Below are positions 34,124 through 41,704 of a stretch of DNA of 41,704 nucleotides, piece after piece. Under the pieces are notes generated by a model, which had not been told where the DNA came from, did not search any database, and worked only from the letters and a program-made list of their open reading frames with translations. Each line of letters begins with the position of its first letter. The first letter of the stretch is position 1. Source of the stretch: Streptomyces sennicomposti (lineage in GTDB: Bacteria; Actinomycetota; Actinomycetes; Streptomycetales; Streptomycetaceae); contig NZ_JAIOAB010000066.1 of the NCBI RefSeq assembly GCF_019890635.1, forward strand, positions 1 through 41,704, read 5' to 3'. A program made the translations under genes and the position numbers.

Positions 34124-35410
34124 ATGGCACTGACCGACATCACGCGCCGCGAGGTCGAGAAGGCGATCGAGGAGTGCGACCGGCTCGGCCGGGACGCCTT
34201 CCTCGACCTCTACCGCTTCGGGCGCGCCCGCCGCTATCTGCTGTCGTACGGGGGCCGGGAGTACGACTCCAAGGCGATCGTCGGCGCCGCCCACGGCTTC
34301 CTGCCCGGTCGGCGGGCGCTGACCGCGGCCGACTTCTCCGGCGGCGCGGCGCACGCCGCCGGACTGCTGAGGACCCTCGGTTTCGAGGTCACGGAACAGC
34401 CCCCGGCGGCCGGCCCCACCGCGGACGAGCTCCTGCACCGGGTCACGCACCTCAAGGTGAACCGTTCCTCCGGGCATCCCGCCCTGTATCAGCCGATCAC
34501 CCTGCTGTGGGCCATGGGCCGGGCCGCGCGCGGCGAGCCCCGGCTGCTTGCCTGGTCCGCGACCGAAAAGGCCCTCGCGGCCCTCCTCACCCGGCACGGC
34601 ATGCGCGGCGAGCGGCCGCGCCCCGACTACCCCGTCGCCGCCCTCCACCGCGTCGGGATCTGGACGTTGCACGGCCACACGGGGCCCGGGCCCAGCGCGC
34701 ACGGCGACGCCGCAGTACGCCGCTGGTTCACCGGGAACCAGCCGGTCGGCGGCCTGGCCGAGCCGCTGTACGAGCTGTTCCGGGACTCCGAGGTGACCCG
34801 CCTGGCCGTGATCGACGAACTGGTCGGCACCTTCTTCGACGGCCTCGACCACACCCCGCTGCTCGCCGATGTCGGCCTGGCCGGCCTCGAGACGCCCGGC
34901 GTCACCGGCCCGACCGCGGCGGAGCCGGAACCGTGGCTCATCACGGCCGCCGAGTACGAGCGCGGCTGCCGGCTCATCGAGCAGCGGGAAGCGGAAGCCG
35001 GTCGGGACCGGGTCCGGCGTACGACGCTGAGTCCCAAGCGTTCGCTCACCGCCCGCCGTCTGGTGCTGGGGCGCAGCGAAGGGCGCTGCGAGAACCCGCG
35101 GTGCACGGGCCAGCCCGCCGATGTGACCGACCGGCGCCATCCGATCCTCGAGGTCGACCACGTCGTGGAACTCGCGGACGGGGGCCGTGACCACCCGAGT
35201 CAGATGGTGGCGCTCTGCCCCAACTGCCATGCTGTGAAGACACGGGGCAGCACCCGCGAAACGCTGCGCGGGATACTGCTCCGCGTCGCGGCGGAACGCC
35301 ACGCCGGGGTGCCGACGCGGGCCCAGGACATACCGCCCGCCGAGGGCTCGCCGGGCAGCGGTGCTTCGGATCGCGCCGCCGCGCCTCCCGGTCTGCACGG
35401 CCCGATCTGA
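34124..35410 (+). CDS. ScoMcrA-like HNH endonuclease (putative modification-dependent restriction enzyme)
   Basis: A 428-residue protein. The N-terminal ~95 residues resemble the head domain of ScoMcrA-type proteins (GREYDSKAIVGAAHGFLPG). Residues ~100-200 look like a DNA sulfur-binding domain: VNRSSGHPALYQPITLLWAMGRA, then DYPVAALHRVGIWTLHG with Tyr169-Pro170. The equivalent Tyr-Pro pair in ScoMcrA contacts phosphorothioate sulfur, as recalled. A C-terminal HNH nuclease has zinc cysteines Cys322/Cys327 (CENPRC) and Cys365/Cys368 (CPNC), with catalytic His346 in EVDHVVEL and His369. ScoMcrA's SRA domain is not obvious. It probably cleaves foreign modified DNA. No ribosome site; TACTCT 6 nt before the ATG suggests a leaderless mRNA. 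Convergent with a possible second nuclease. Confidence 0.82.
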   Translation: MALTDITRREVEKAIEECDRLGRDAFLDLYRFGRARRYLLSYGGREYDSKAIVGAAHGFLPGRRALTAADFSGGAAHAAGLLRTLGFEVTEQPPAAGPTADELLHRVTHLKVNRSSGHPALYQPITLLWAMGRAARGEPRLLAWSATEKALAALLTRHGMRGERPRPDYPVAALHRVGIWTLHGHTGPGPSAHGDAAVRRWFTGNQPVGGLAEPLYELFRDSEVTRLAVIDELVGTFFDGLDHTPLLADVGLAGLETPGVTGPTAAEPEPWLITAAEYERGCRLIEQREAEAGRDRVRRTTLSPKRSLTARRLVLGRSEGRCENPRCTGQPADVTDRRHPILEVDHVVELADGGRDHPSQMVALCPNCHAVKTRGSTRETLRGILLRVAAERHAGVPTRAQDIPPAEGSPGSGASDRAAAPPGLHGPI

Positions 35411-35527
35411 GGCCGCCGCCGCACGTGTCCGCAGGCTTCCTCGACAGCACCGCGCTTCCTTGCGGAATCCCGGGCGGTTCGCCCTGTCGTCGACGTTCGC
35501 ATGGCCAGGCATGGGTCCGGCGCCGAG

Positions 35528-37045
35528 TCACCTGAGAAGGCGTCCCCGGCCCGGAGGATCCAGGAAGGGCAGCAGCACGTTGACGCGCAGGAAGAAGGCG
35601 GGCCGGTTCCGGGGATCGTGGCCGCTTGCGGCGGCCAGTACCGCGCCGCCGCCACCGAGCCACAGACCGGTGATCAGATCCGTCAGGTAGTGCTCCAGGC
35701 CGATGGCGCTGTTGCGGATGTCGGTGTGCCCGACGGTGAAGGAACCGGTGTCCCCCGCCTTCCCATCCCGGACCGCGGCCAGGAACTTGGCCGGCACGAC
35801 CCGAACGTCGCCGCTGTCGGGGATCAGCCAGTAGGCCGCGGTGGCGCTCCGGTCGAGCAGAGTGGTGAGTTGAGCGGCGTCGATCTCCCAGCTGTCGCTG
35901 TTCGGCGCGCTGGGGATCAGCGCCTTCGCCTTCTTGACCTGCACGAGGTCGCCAGTCCGTGCCGCCAGCCGGCCTGGCGCGGCCACGTCGAGGGTGATGC
36001 CGATGTCGGCGCCGTTGCCTCGCTCCGCGTGTTTCGTCTCCTGCCTGCTGGCCAGCATCACCTGCGGTGCTCCGGGCGCCAGCCGCCGCCCTGCCGTGGA
36101 CGCGGTCGCAAGGTGCTTCTCCAGCATCCGCAGCAGGCCGGCGGTCAGTGGCTCCTCGTCCTGCGAGCCGGATTGGGTCACAAACGCACTGAATTCCCGG
36201 ACCGCCGCGGATACGCCACCACGTACAAGGTCTTCGAGTTCGAAGCTGGACAGCCAGGTCGAGGAGGGATGTTCGAGTGGCCGCGGGAACACCTGGCGCC
36301 GGGCGTCGACGGACTGCGAGAGCGCGTTCAGCAGCGTCTCTTCGATCGGGCTGCTGCCATCGGCGAGCGCCGTGACGCCCGCAGCGCGCCTGCGAACCGC
36401 GGACACCTCACTGCGCGAGCTCCGCTTCAGCGCGGCTCCCACGGAGGTCCGAGGCTGCGCCAGAGTCAGCGTGACGACCACATCAAGGTCGTCCAGCCGA
36501 GGGCCGACGGCGAACAACCAGTCGAGGGAGTCGGCCCAGGCTCGCGGGTTGCGACGTGCGATCTCCTCCACTCGGGCGCGCAGTCCGGCGATCGCCACCG
36601 GCGTTCTCTCCACCGTGAGCAGGGCGACGTGGTGCCACAGCTCCGCCCGGACACGGTGCGCGCGACCTTGGAACGCGTCCAGTACCTCCCGGGCGTCCCG
36701 GTCAAAGCTGCTCAGCTCGTCACGGGCACGCGCGACGCCCACGAGCACAGCGGTGACAGCCGGGAGGCGCTCGGCGAATCTGTCCGGGTGCCGTAGCTGC
36801 GCCGCCCAGTCGATGATGTCCAGTCGCCGGCTGTGCGAAGGGAAGACGAGCTCCGGGGAGTCGGCGGCCAGACCGAGCAGGTGCCTCTCGAGCACGCTGG
36901 GGTGTTCCGCGACCAGCCCTTCCAAAGCCCAGGTCAGCCCGAGATCCGCGGCCTCCTGGGACCGTCCGTCGATCGCGTCCAAGCAGCAACGAGGGCAGTC
37001 CTCGTCGAAGTCCTTGTAGCACCAGCGGTGGTCGGCGTGCTCCAT
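35528..37045 (-). CDS. Unrecognised protein with possible PD-(D/E)xK-like nuclease core
   Basis: A 505-residue protein I do not recognise. The N terminus has a cysteine cluster, Cys9, Cys17, Cys20 and Cys21 (WCYKDFDEDCPRCC), that could bind zinc. Residues ~25-340 are helical, with Arg/Glu/Leu-rich segments like a repeat scaffold. Around 345-372 GADIGITLDV (Asp347) is followed by LVQVKKAK (Gln369-x-Lys371), a spacing and Q-x-K pattern seen in some restriction-endonuclease-fold enzymes. The C-terminal part has strands (AAYWLIPDSGDVRVVPAKFL). Nuclease activity is inference only. By eye it is less GC-rich than neighbouring housekeeping genes, suggesting transfer. The ATG at 37045 is preferred; a GTG at 37165 would crowd the divergent muramidase promoter. 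Confidence 0.6.
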   Translation of the reverse strand: MEHADHRWCYKDFDEDCPRCCLDAIDGRSQEAADLGLTWALEGLVAEHPSVLERHLLGLAADSPELVFPSHSRRLDIIDWAAQLRHPDRFAERLPAVTAVLVGVARARDELSSFDRDAREVLDAFQGRAHRVRAELWHHVALLTVERTPVAIAGLRARVEEIARRNPRAWADSLDWLFAVGPRLDDLDVVVTLTLAQPRTSVGAALKRSSRSEVSAVRRRAAGVTALADGSSPIEETLLNALSQSVDARRQVFPRPLEHPSSTWLSSFELEDLVRGGVSAAVREFSAFVTQSGSQDEEPLTAGLLRMLEKHLATASTAGRRLAPGAPQVMLASRQETKHAERGNGADIGITLDVAAPGRLAARTGDLVQVKKAKALIPSAPNSDSWEIDAAQLTTLLDRSATAAYWLIPDSGDVRVVPAKFLAAVRDGKAGDTGSFTVGHTDIRNSAIGLEHYLTDLITGLWLGGGGAVLAAASGHDPRNRPAFFLRVNVLLPFLDPPGRGRLLR

Positions 37046-37185
37046 GTGGGCGACGGTAGCCGAGGGGCGGTCGGCGGTGAGCTGGTAGGGCGGATGTTCG
37101 AGCGCTCGGGAGGGATCGGCCGTATCCGGGTGGGGCAGGAATTCAGGGACGACTCCTTCCCCCACGGCACCTTCAGGGAGTTTGC

Positions 37186-37740
37186 ATGCTCAAGGGCATC
37201 GATGTGAGCGCTTACCAGTCCGCGACCTACGGCACGAGCGGGCTCTCCTTCGTCTTCGTCAAGGCGACGGAGGGCCGCTCGTACGTCAACTCCAAACTCA
37301 GCGCCCAGACCAAGCACGGCCGGGACGCCGGTCTGGTCGTCGGCTTCTACCACTTCCTGTGGCCGGGCAACATCACCGCCCAGGCCGAGTACTTCGTCGC
37401 GCACGCCCCCGAGAAGCGGGGTGACATCCTCGCCGTGGACTGGGAGAACACGGCCGAGGGCACCCACGCCTCCAACGCCGAGAAGGACAGCTTCATCCGC
37501 AAGGTGAAGCAGCTGCGCCCGAACAACCGGGTGCTGCTGTACACCAACCGCCACTTCTGGCTGACCGTCGACACCACCTCGTACGCGGGCGACGGTCTGT
37601 GGATCGCCGACTACGTCAAGGCCGGCCACCCCCGCATCAAGGCCAAGTGGCTCTTCCACCAGTACACCGACGAACCGCACGACACCAACGTCGCGAACTT
37701 CTCCAGTGCGGACGCGCTGCGGGAGTGGGCCAAGAAGTGA
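37186..37740 (+). CDS. GH25 muramidase (lysozyme-like)
   Basis: A 184-residue glycoside hydrolase family 25 domain covering nearly the entire protein. It begins MLKGIDVSAYQ with Asp6, and the catalytic acid pair is Asp85-Trp-Glu87 (VDWENT). GFYHFLWPG, VLLYTNRHFW and LFHQYTDE are family landmarks. It would cleave the glycan strand of peptidoglycan. There is no signal peptide or binding domain, so it is endolysin-like and may be released by lysis or a holin elsewhere, or act on exported material unconventionally. AGGGAG precedes the ATG. Divergent from the unrecognised nuclease-like gene. Confidence 0.9.
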   Translation: MLKGIDVSAYQSATYGTSGLSFVFVKATEGRSYVNSKLSAQTKHGRDAGLVVGFYHFLWPGNITAQAEYFVAHAPEKRGDILAVDWENTAEGTHASNAEKDSFIRKVKQLRPNNRVLLYTNRHFWLTVDTTSYAGDGLWIADYVKAGHPRIKAKWLFHQYTDEPHDTNVANFSSADALREWAKK

Positions 37741-37756
37741 CGGTCCCGGGCACCGG

Positions 37757-38416
37757 TCAGGCGCGGAAGTCCGCCGGGCGTTCCGGGGAGGCCTCCGCGA
37801 GGGCCTTGGCGACCGCCTCGACGCCTTCCCGGAGGCCGTAGACCGGGGTGCCCGGCTGCTGGCGCCAGGAGTCGTCGATGCCGCCGGAGTCCACCGTGTC
37901 GAAGCCGAGTTCCTCGATCAGCGCCCGGACCTTCGCCTTGGCCGCCTGGTCGTCGCCCGCCACCGGGAGCGCGAGGCGCCCGGGGTCGCCGGCCGGGCGG
38001 GGGCGGTCCAGGATGTCCTGCGCGTAGGTGCCGTTGAACGCCTTGATCACCGGATGGCCGAGGTGCCGCTCGGTCCAGCGGCTCTCGGTCAGGCCGTCGT
38101 CCTCGACGGCGTCGATCCGGCCGTCGCGCTCGGGGTAGTAGTTGCCGGTGTCGATGACCGCCACGTCGTCGGCGGCGCCGTCCAGCAGCCCGGCGGGCAG
38201 GTGCGGGACCGCCTTCAGGGGCACGGTGACGACGACGATCTCCGCGCCGCGCGCCGCGTCCTCGACGCGTACCGGCGTCGCGCCGGTCTCCTCGGCCAGT
38301 GCGGTCAGGGTCTCGGGGCCGCGGGAGTTGGCGACGGAGACGTCGTGCCCGAGGGCGGTGAGCCGCCGGGTGAGGTTGCCGCCGATGTTGCCCGCGCCGA
38401 TGATGCCGATCTTCAT
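37757..38416 (-). CDS. NADP/F420-dependent oxidoreductase family protein
   Basis: A 219-residue Rossmann protein with GIIGAGNIGGNLTRRL at residues 4-19 and VANSRGPETL, the usual dinucleotide-phosphate binding segment. IVVVTVPLKAV, VIDTGNYYPERDG and VIKAFNGTYA match the F420-dependent NADP oxidoreductase-like family (PF03807). Many such proteins in Streptomyces act as NADP-dependent reductases of unknown substrate. The ATG at 38416 starts right at the Rossmann strand and has a GAGGCGAG upstream. Convergent with the muramidase, 16 bp apart. Confidence 0.88.
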   Translation of the reverse strand: MKIGIIGAGNIGGNLTRRLTALGHDVSVANSRGPETLTALAEETGATPVRVEDAARGAEIVVVTVPLKAVPHLPAGLLDGAADDVAVIDTGNYYPERDGRIDAVEDDGLTESRWTERHLGHPVIKAFNGTYAQDILDRPRPAGDPGRLALPVAGDDQAAKAKVRALIEELGFDTVDSGGIDDSWRQQPGTPVYGLREGVEAVAKALAEASPERPADFRA

Positions 38417-38578
38417 CTGTGCTCGCCTCGCTCTTCCGGGAGGTCGGTGCCTGTGTGCTGTCACGGCTGTGCAGGACAGGCCTAACCTCCGCACGCGGCG
38501 GGGTATTCCGGGCGGCGGCGAACGGGTGAGGAGCGCGGGCGGCGGCGGACGCGGGACCGGCGGGCGCGCGGCGGCCGT

Positions 38579-38622
38579 ACGGCGAGGGGCGCCCGGCGTG
38601 TCCGCCGGGCGCCCCTCGCCGT
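38579..38622 (-). terminator. 20-bp perfect stem-loop after EF-hand gene
   Basis: Positions 38579-38598 and 38603-38622 are fully complementary (arm begins ACGGCGAGGGGCGCCCGGCG) with a TGTC loop. It starts 5 nt after the stop codon of the EF-hand gene. One of the strongest hairpins in the window. Confidence 0.92.
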
Positions 38623-38627
38623 CCGCG

Positions 38628-38840
38628 TCACTTGCTCAGGTACGCCCAGAACTCGTCGAAGGACAGCACCTTGTCGCCGTTGAGGTCGCGCTGCTTGATG
38701 ATGGCCTCCGCCACGGTGTCGGTGACGTTCCAGTCGCCGCCCTGGGCCAGGGCCGACTTGAACTCGGCCGCGGTGATGAAACCGTCACCGTCCGCGTCGA
38801 TCCGCTCGAACTGCTTGCGTGCTTCCTCGATGTCCGCCAC
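38628..38840 (-). CDS. Two-EF-hand calcium-binding protein (CabB-like)
   Basis: A 70-residue protein with two calcium loops: DADGDGFITAAE (residues 15-26) and DLNGDKVLSFDE (52-63). Both retain acidic ligands at positions 1 and 12; the second has Asn at 3 and Asp at 5. It is likely a cytoplasmic calcium buffer or sensor, similar to the small Cab proteins of Streptomyces. GTG start with AAGGGG upstream. It has a strong terminator and is separate from the NADP-type gene. Confidence 0.92.
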   Translation of the reverse strand: MADIEEARKQFERIDADGDGFITAAEFKSALAQGGDWNVTDTVAEAIIKQRDLNGDKVLSFDEFWAYLSK

Positions 38841-38964
38841 CGGTCCGCCCCTTTTGTGTCGCGATTGATCTGGCTTGCGTGTCGTACTGACGCAGGTCAG
38901 ATTAACGGCACGGCGGGGCGGGCCGTGCGGGCGGTACGGCCCGGCGGGGGACGCCGGGCGGCGG

Positions 38965-39615
38965 TCAGTGCCAGGGCTCGTAGTTCGGGTTGCTCTCGCA
39001 GCGGCTGAGGATCTCGGTCTTCGTGGCCTTGTCGACCGGGCAGGCGCCGACGATGTACCGCCGGGCGATGCCGCCGGGGAAGGCGACCTCGACCTGGTCG
39101 GCCCACTTGTGGGTGTCGCCGATGGTCTTGTTGACGTCCACGCCGCCGGGGGCGTCGATGTAGTAGTTGTACGCCGACTTCCAGGTCTTGTAGAGGTCGT
39201 GGTCGTACGTCGTGGACACGTACGGGGAGGGCTGGTTGACCAGGACGTACTTCTCGATGTCGTACTGGCCGTCCAGCACGTCCCGGGGGAAGAAGCCCTC
39301 CTGGAAGATGGTCGCCGGGGCCCGGTTGTCGTTGCGCCACAGGGTGCCGCAGGTGGTGCGCCAGGCGGGGTCGGGCGTGATGCGGTCCACGTCCACGCGC
39401 CGGTCGGCGGCGGCCTTGACCTTGTCGGCGAACTGCGGGCAGGCGGGCGCGGCGGCGGCCCGCGCGAAGGCGGTCCGGCCGGCGGCGGCCCCGGTCGTAG
39501 CGGCGGAGGTCGTGGCGGCGGAGGTCGTGGGGGCGGTGGCGGCCGTGGTCGCGAGGACGGCCGACACGGACAGGACGGCGGCGGCGATCCGCCGCCGCGG
39601 ACGAGTGGTGATCAT
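38965..39615 (-). CDS. Secreted scabin/pierisin-like mono-ADP-ribosyltransferase (ScARP-like)
   Basis: A 216-residue protein with a signal peptide (basic RPRRR then an Ala/Val/Thr-rich core). The mature domain has the pierisin-type pattern: Arg94 in LWRNDNRAPATIF, Ser134-Thr-Thr in YVSTTYDHD, and Gln174-x-Glu176 in DQVEVAFPGGI. The Q-x-E motif marks ADP-ribosyltransferases that modify guanine bases in DNA or nucleotides. Spacing between these residues agrees within one residue with the scabin catalytic set as I recall it. Four cysteines (CPQF, TTCG, GACP, SRCES) may form two disulfides. S. coelicolor SCO5461 is the probable orthologue. Start ATG at 39615; a GTG 9 nt upstream is possible. Neither has a clear ribosome site. 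Confidence 0.9.
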   Translation of the reverse strand: MITTRPRRRIAAAVLSVSAVLATTAATAPTTSAATTSAATTGAAAGRTAFARAAAAPACPQFADKVKAAADRRVDVDRITPDPAWRTTCGTLWRNDNRAPATIFQEGFFPRDVLDGQYDIEKYVLVNQPSPYVSTTYDHDLYKTWKSAYNYYIDAPGGVDVNKTIGDTHKWADQVEVAFPGGIARRYIVGACPVDKATKTEILSRCESNPNYEPWH

Positions 39616-39714
39616 GCGCAGCACGATCGCGGTTCCGCGGCGGCGGGCGGTGGACCGTCACCTGATCGGAGGCGTGTCCGGCCGGCGGGTTGCCGCGCCC
39701 CGCACCGGGCGGTG

Positions 39715-40935
39715 TCAGCGGAAGATGCCGGTGTGGCCGAGCGAGTAGCGGCCCGGCTGGGGGTAGACGGCGAGGCCGTGCGGCCCGCTGCCGACCTTGA
39801 TCCGGGCGAGCTGCTTCCCGCTGCGGGTGTCGATGGCGTACACCTCGGAGTTGTAGCGGCCGGACAGCCACAGCACCTTGCCGTCGGCGGAGACGCCGCC
39901 CATGTCGGGGCTGCCGCCGTGGGGCAGGCGCCACTTCTTGGTGAGCTTGTCCTGGGCGAAGTCGAAGACGGAGACGGTGCCCTCGCCCCGGTTGGAGACG
40001 TACATCTCGCGGGAGTCGCGGCTGACGTAGAGGCCGTGGGCGCCCTTGCCGGTGGGCAGGAAGCGGGGCTTGGCGAAGGTGTCGCCGTTCAGGATCCACA
40101 GCCCGTCGGCCACCATGTCGGCGATGTAGAACGTCCTGCCGTCGGGCGACATCTTCACGTCCTGCGGCATCGCGCCGCGCACGTCCAGCTTCTGCTGCCC
40201 GACGACCCGCATCTTCGCGGTGTCCACCTTGAGCAGTTCGCCGCTGAACTCGCAGGAGACGATGAAGTAGCGGCCGTTCAGGGAGAAGTCGGCGTGGTTG
40301 ACGCCGCCGCAGGTGACGGGGACGGTCTTGACCCGGTCCATGGTGTGCGCGTCGCGGAAGACGAGCTGGCGGTCCTTGGACGCCATCACCACGGCGTACT
40401 TGCCGTCCGGGGTGAAGTACAGGTTGTACGGGTCGTGCACGTCGACGGGCTTGCCCGCCTTGCCGGTCTTCGGGTCGATGGGGGTCAGGGAGTTGCCGAG
40501 GTCGTTGTTGACCCACAGCGTCTTCAGGTCCCAGGACGGCACCACGTGCTGGGGCTGGCGGCCGACCGGGATGGTCTCGGTGACCTTGTACGTCTTCGGG
40601 TCGATCACCGAGACGGTGTTGGAGTTGGTGTTGGGGACGTAGATCCGGGTGGGGAAGTCCTTGACGGCCTCGGCGAGGCGGCCGGGGCGGTCGGCGGCGT
40701 AGGCGTCCTTCGGGTCCAGGACGGGCGGCATGCCGGGCAGGGCATCCGCCTGCTGCCGACCCGGCTGCTCGGGCCGGGCGGGCGCCTCGCTGCCGAGGGC
40801 CTCGTCGGTGTGGTGGGCGGAGTCCGTGCCGCTGCACGCGGGCAGCGCGGCGAGCACGGCGCAGACGGCACCGGCGATCAGGACCCTCAGGGGACGGGAC
40901 GCGGGCGTGGGTGGTGTGGGTGGTGTGGGTGGCAT
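39715..40935 (-). CDS. YncE-like beta-propeller lipoprotein
   Basis: A 406-residue lipoprotein. Signal sequence RVLIAGAVCAVLAALPAC ends with Cys34 in an LPAC lipobox, preceded by a PPTPPTPPTP run encoded by 9-bp repeats. After a Pro/Gln-rich linker the body is a seven-bladed propeller: IYVPNTNSNTVSVIDPKTYKV, LYFTPDGKYAVVMAS, VKMSPDGRTFYIADM, LYVSRDSREMYVSNRGEGTVSVF and GVSADGKVLWLSGRYNSEVYAID. YncE-like proteins bind ligands outside the cell; catalysis is not known. The start overlaps the upstream deacetylase stop as TGATG, so the two are translationally coupled. Confidence 0.9.
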   Translation of the reverse strand: MPPTPPTPPTPASRPLRVLIAGAVCAVLAALPACSGTDSAHHTDEALGSEAPARPEQPGRQQADALPGMPPVLDPKDAYAADRPGRLAEAVKDFPTRIYVPNTNSNTVSVIDPKTYKVTETIPVGRQPQHVVPSWDLKTLWVNNDLGNSLTPIDPKTGKAGKPVDVHDPYNLYFTPDGKYAVVMASKDRQLVFRDAHTMDRVKTVPVTCGGVNHADFSLNGRYFIVSCEFSGELLKVDTAKMRVVGQQKLDVRGAMPQDVKMSPDGRTFYIADMVADGLWILNGDTFAKPRFLPTGKGAHGLYVSRDSREMYVSNRGEGTVSVFDFAQDKLTKKWRLPHGGSPDMGGVSADGKVLWLSGRYNSEVYAIDTRSGKQLARIKVGSGPHGLAVYPQPGRYSLGHTGIFR

Positions 40936-41704
40936 CAGCTCAGCAGCTCCGTGGTGGTGACCGCGTGCAGGCCGCGGCGGTCGAGTTCGGCGAGTACGTC
41001 GGGGAGGGCGGCGACCGTGTCGGCGTATCCGAAGTGCAGGCTCACCACGGAACCGGCCCTGGCCGCCGCCATGACGTTGCGGACGACGGCCGGGGCGCCG
41101 GGCCGGGTGTAGTCGAGGGAGTCGACGTCGTAGGAGAGCACGTGCGGGTACCCGGCGTCCCGGGCCAGCCGCTGGACCAGCGGGGAGGCGGCCGGGGCAC
41201 GGGAGGGGCGGAACCAGGCGCCGATCGAGCCGGTGAGGCGTTTCAGGCGGTCGGCGCAGCCGGTGATCTCGGCGCGGGCGTCGGCCTCGGACATGTCGTT
41301 GACGGCGAGGTGGCGCTGGGTGTGGTTGCCGAGGTCGTGGCCGCCGTCCAGGACCCGGCGGGCCAGCTCCGGGTGCTCGTCCAGCCAGGCGCCGACGGCG
41401 AGGACGGTGAGGCGGGCGCCGTGTGCCTCGGCCGTGGTGAGCAGGGCGCGGGCGATCGCGGGGTCGCCCTGGCCGTGGAAGGTGAGGGCGACGCGGGGCC
41501 GGTCGCGGGGGCCGTGGGCGATCTGCGGGGGCTGGTGCGGGAAGGCGCGCGGGGCGGGGGCGGCGGAGCGCGCCGCGGCGGTGGGGGTGGCGGGGGCGCC
41601 CGTGGGCGGGGCGTCGGGCGCGGCGGGGGGCGGGGGGGCGCCCGTGGGGGGACACCCCGCCCCGAGCGCGCCCCCCGCGGCGAGCCCCGCCCCCGCCCCC
41701 CGCA
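40935..41704 (-). CDS. Polysaccharide deacetylase-like (NodB/CE4) lipoprotein, partial
   Basis: The 5' end is cut by the window edge; about 255 residues are visible. They begin with RGAGAGLAAGGALGAGC, which looks like the end of a lipoprotein signal, followed by a Pro/Ala linker. The CE4 fold is recognised by VALTFHGQGDP, VLAVGAWLDEHPELARRVL, DLGNHTQRHL (the His-x3-His metal motif) and later FRPSRAPAASPLVQRLARDAGY. Motif 1 is normally TFDDGP; here it reads TFHGQGDP, so the standard catalytic and metal-binding aspartates are missing or displaced. VLSYDVDSLDY and VVSLHFGYADT complete the barrel. It may deacetylate a wall polysaccharide or have changed function. Coupled to the propeller lipoprotein. 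Confidence 0.8.
   Translation of the reverse strand, partial: RGAGAGLAAGGALGAGCPPTGAPPPPAAPDAPPTGAPATPTAAARSAAPAPRAFPHQPPQIAHGPRDRPRVALTFHGQGDPAIARALLTTAEAHGARLTVLAVGAWLDEHPELARRVLDGGHDLGNHTQRHLAVNDMSEADARAEITGCADRLKRLTGSIGAWFRPSRAPAASPLVQRLARDAGYPHVLSYDVDSLDYTRPGAPAVVRNVMAAARAGSVVSLHFGYADTVAALPDVLAELDRRGLHAVTTTELLS

Noticed and set aside
38841..38964. TGAC-4 nt-GTCA dyad upstream of the EF-hand gene
   Set aside because: Arms of four bases with a four-base centre are too short to distinguish from chance.

Overview
The window is very GC-rich, with strong G/C at third codon positions, many GTG starts and GC-rich hairpin terminators that lack U-tracts. Together with a glycine-riboswitch gcvT-gcvH-glyA-sdaA cluster, a ligA neighbour that looks like rmdB, and a scabin/ScARP-type ADP-ribosyltransferase, this points to a Streptomyces chromosome. 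From memory, the gene order resembles the S. coelicolor SCO5495 to SCO5460 interval read in reverse. I could not check this by alignment. No tRNA, rRNA, insertion sequence or CRISPR array was seen.

Layout. 0.5-2.8 kb (-): membrane GGDEF-EAL c-di-GMP protein (rmdB-like) with an in-frame TTA codon. 3.4-7.9 kb (-): tight LOG-type hydrolase, SDR, MetE-like, ligA operon. 8.0-10.2 kb (+): DUF427, alpha/beta hydrolase and SRPBCC genes. 10.2-13.5 kb: mnmA and cysteine desulfurase (both -), flanking a Tat-type amidase (+). 13.6-15.0 kb: two small membrane proteins divergent from a FabR-like TetR regulator, with shared operator-like dyads. 15.0-19.3 kb: thioesterase, membrane esterase, TRIC/UPF0126 channel and secreted M1 peptidase. 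19.4-26.3 kb (-): complete five-gene oligopeptide ABC importer whose last ATPase carries an unusual 275-residue Ala/Glu/Lys-rich tail. 26.7-29.2 kb (-): P-loop kinase and two SseB-family paralogues. 29.4-34.1 kb (+): tandem glycine riboswitch, gcvT, gcvH, glyA, sdaA. 34.1-37.0 kb: ScoMcrA-like HNH endonuclease convergent with an unrecognised protein that has a possible nuclease core. 37.2-41.7 kb: GH25 muramidase, F420/NADP-type oxidoreductase, EF-hand protein, secreted DNA-type ADP-ribosyltransferase, beta-propeller lipoprotein and a partial polysaccharide-deacetylase-like lipoprotein.

How the genes work together. The 29-34 kb block forms a one-carbon and serine/glycine circuit. Glycine is sensed by RNA; GcvT/GcvH cleave it (GcvP and GcvL lie elsewhere); GlyA interconverts glycine and serine; SdaA drains serine to pyruvate. 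The SseB pair next to it may be linked to serine tolerance, which is inference. Cysteine desulfurase and MnmA are two steps of tRNA 2-thiouridine synthesis. The HNH endonuclease and its convergent neighbour are the best candidates for a DNA-defence locus.
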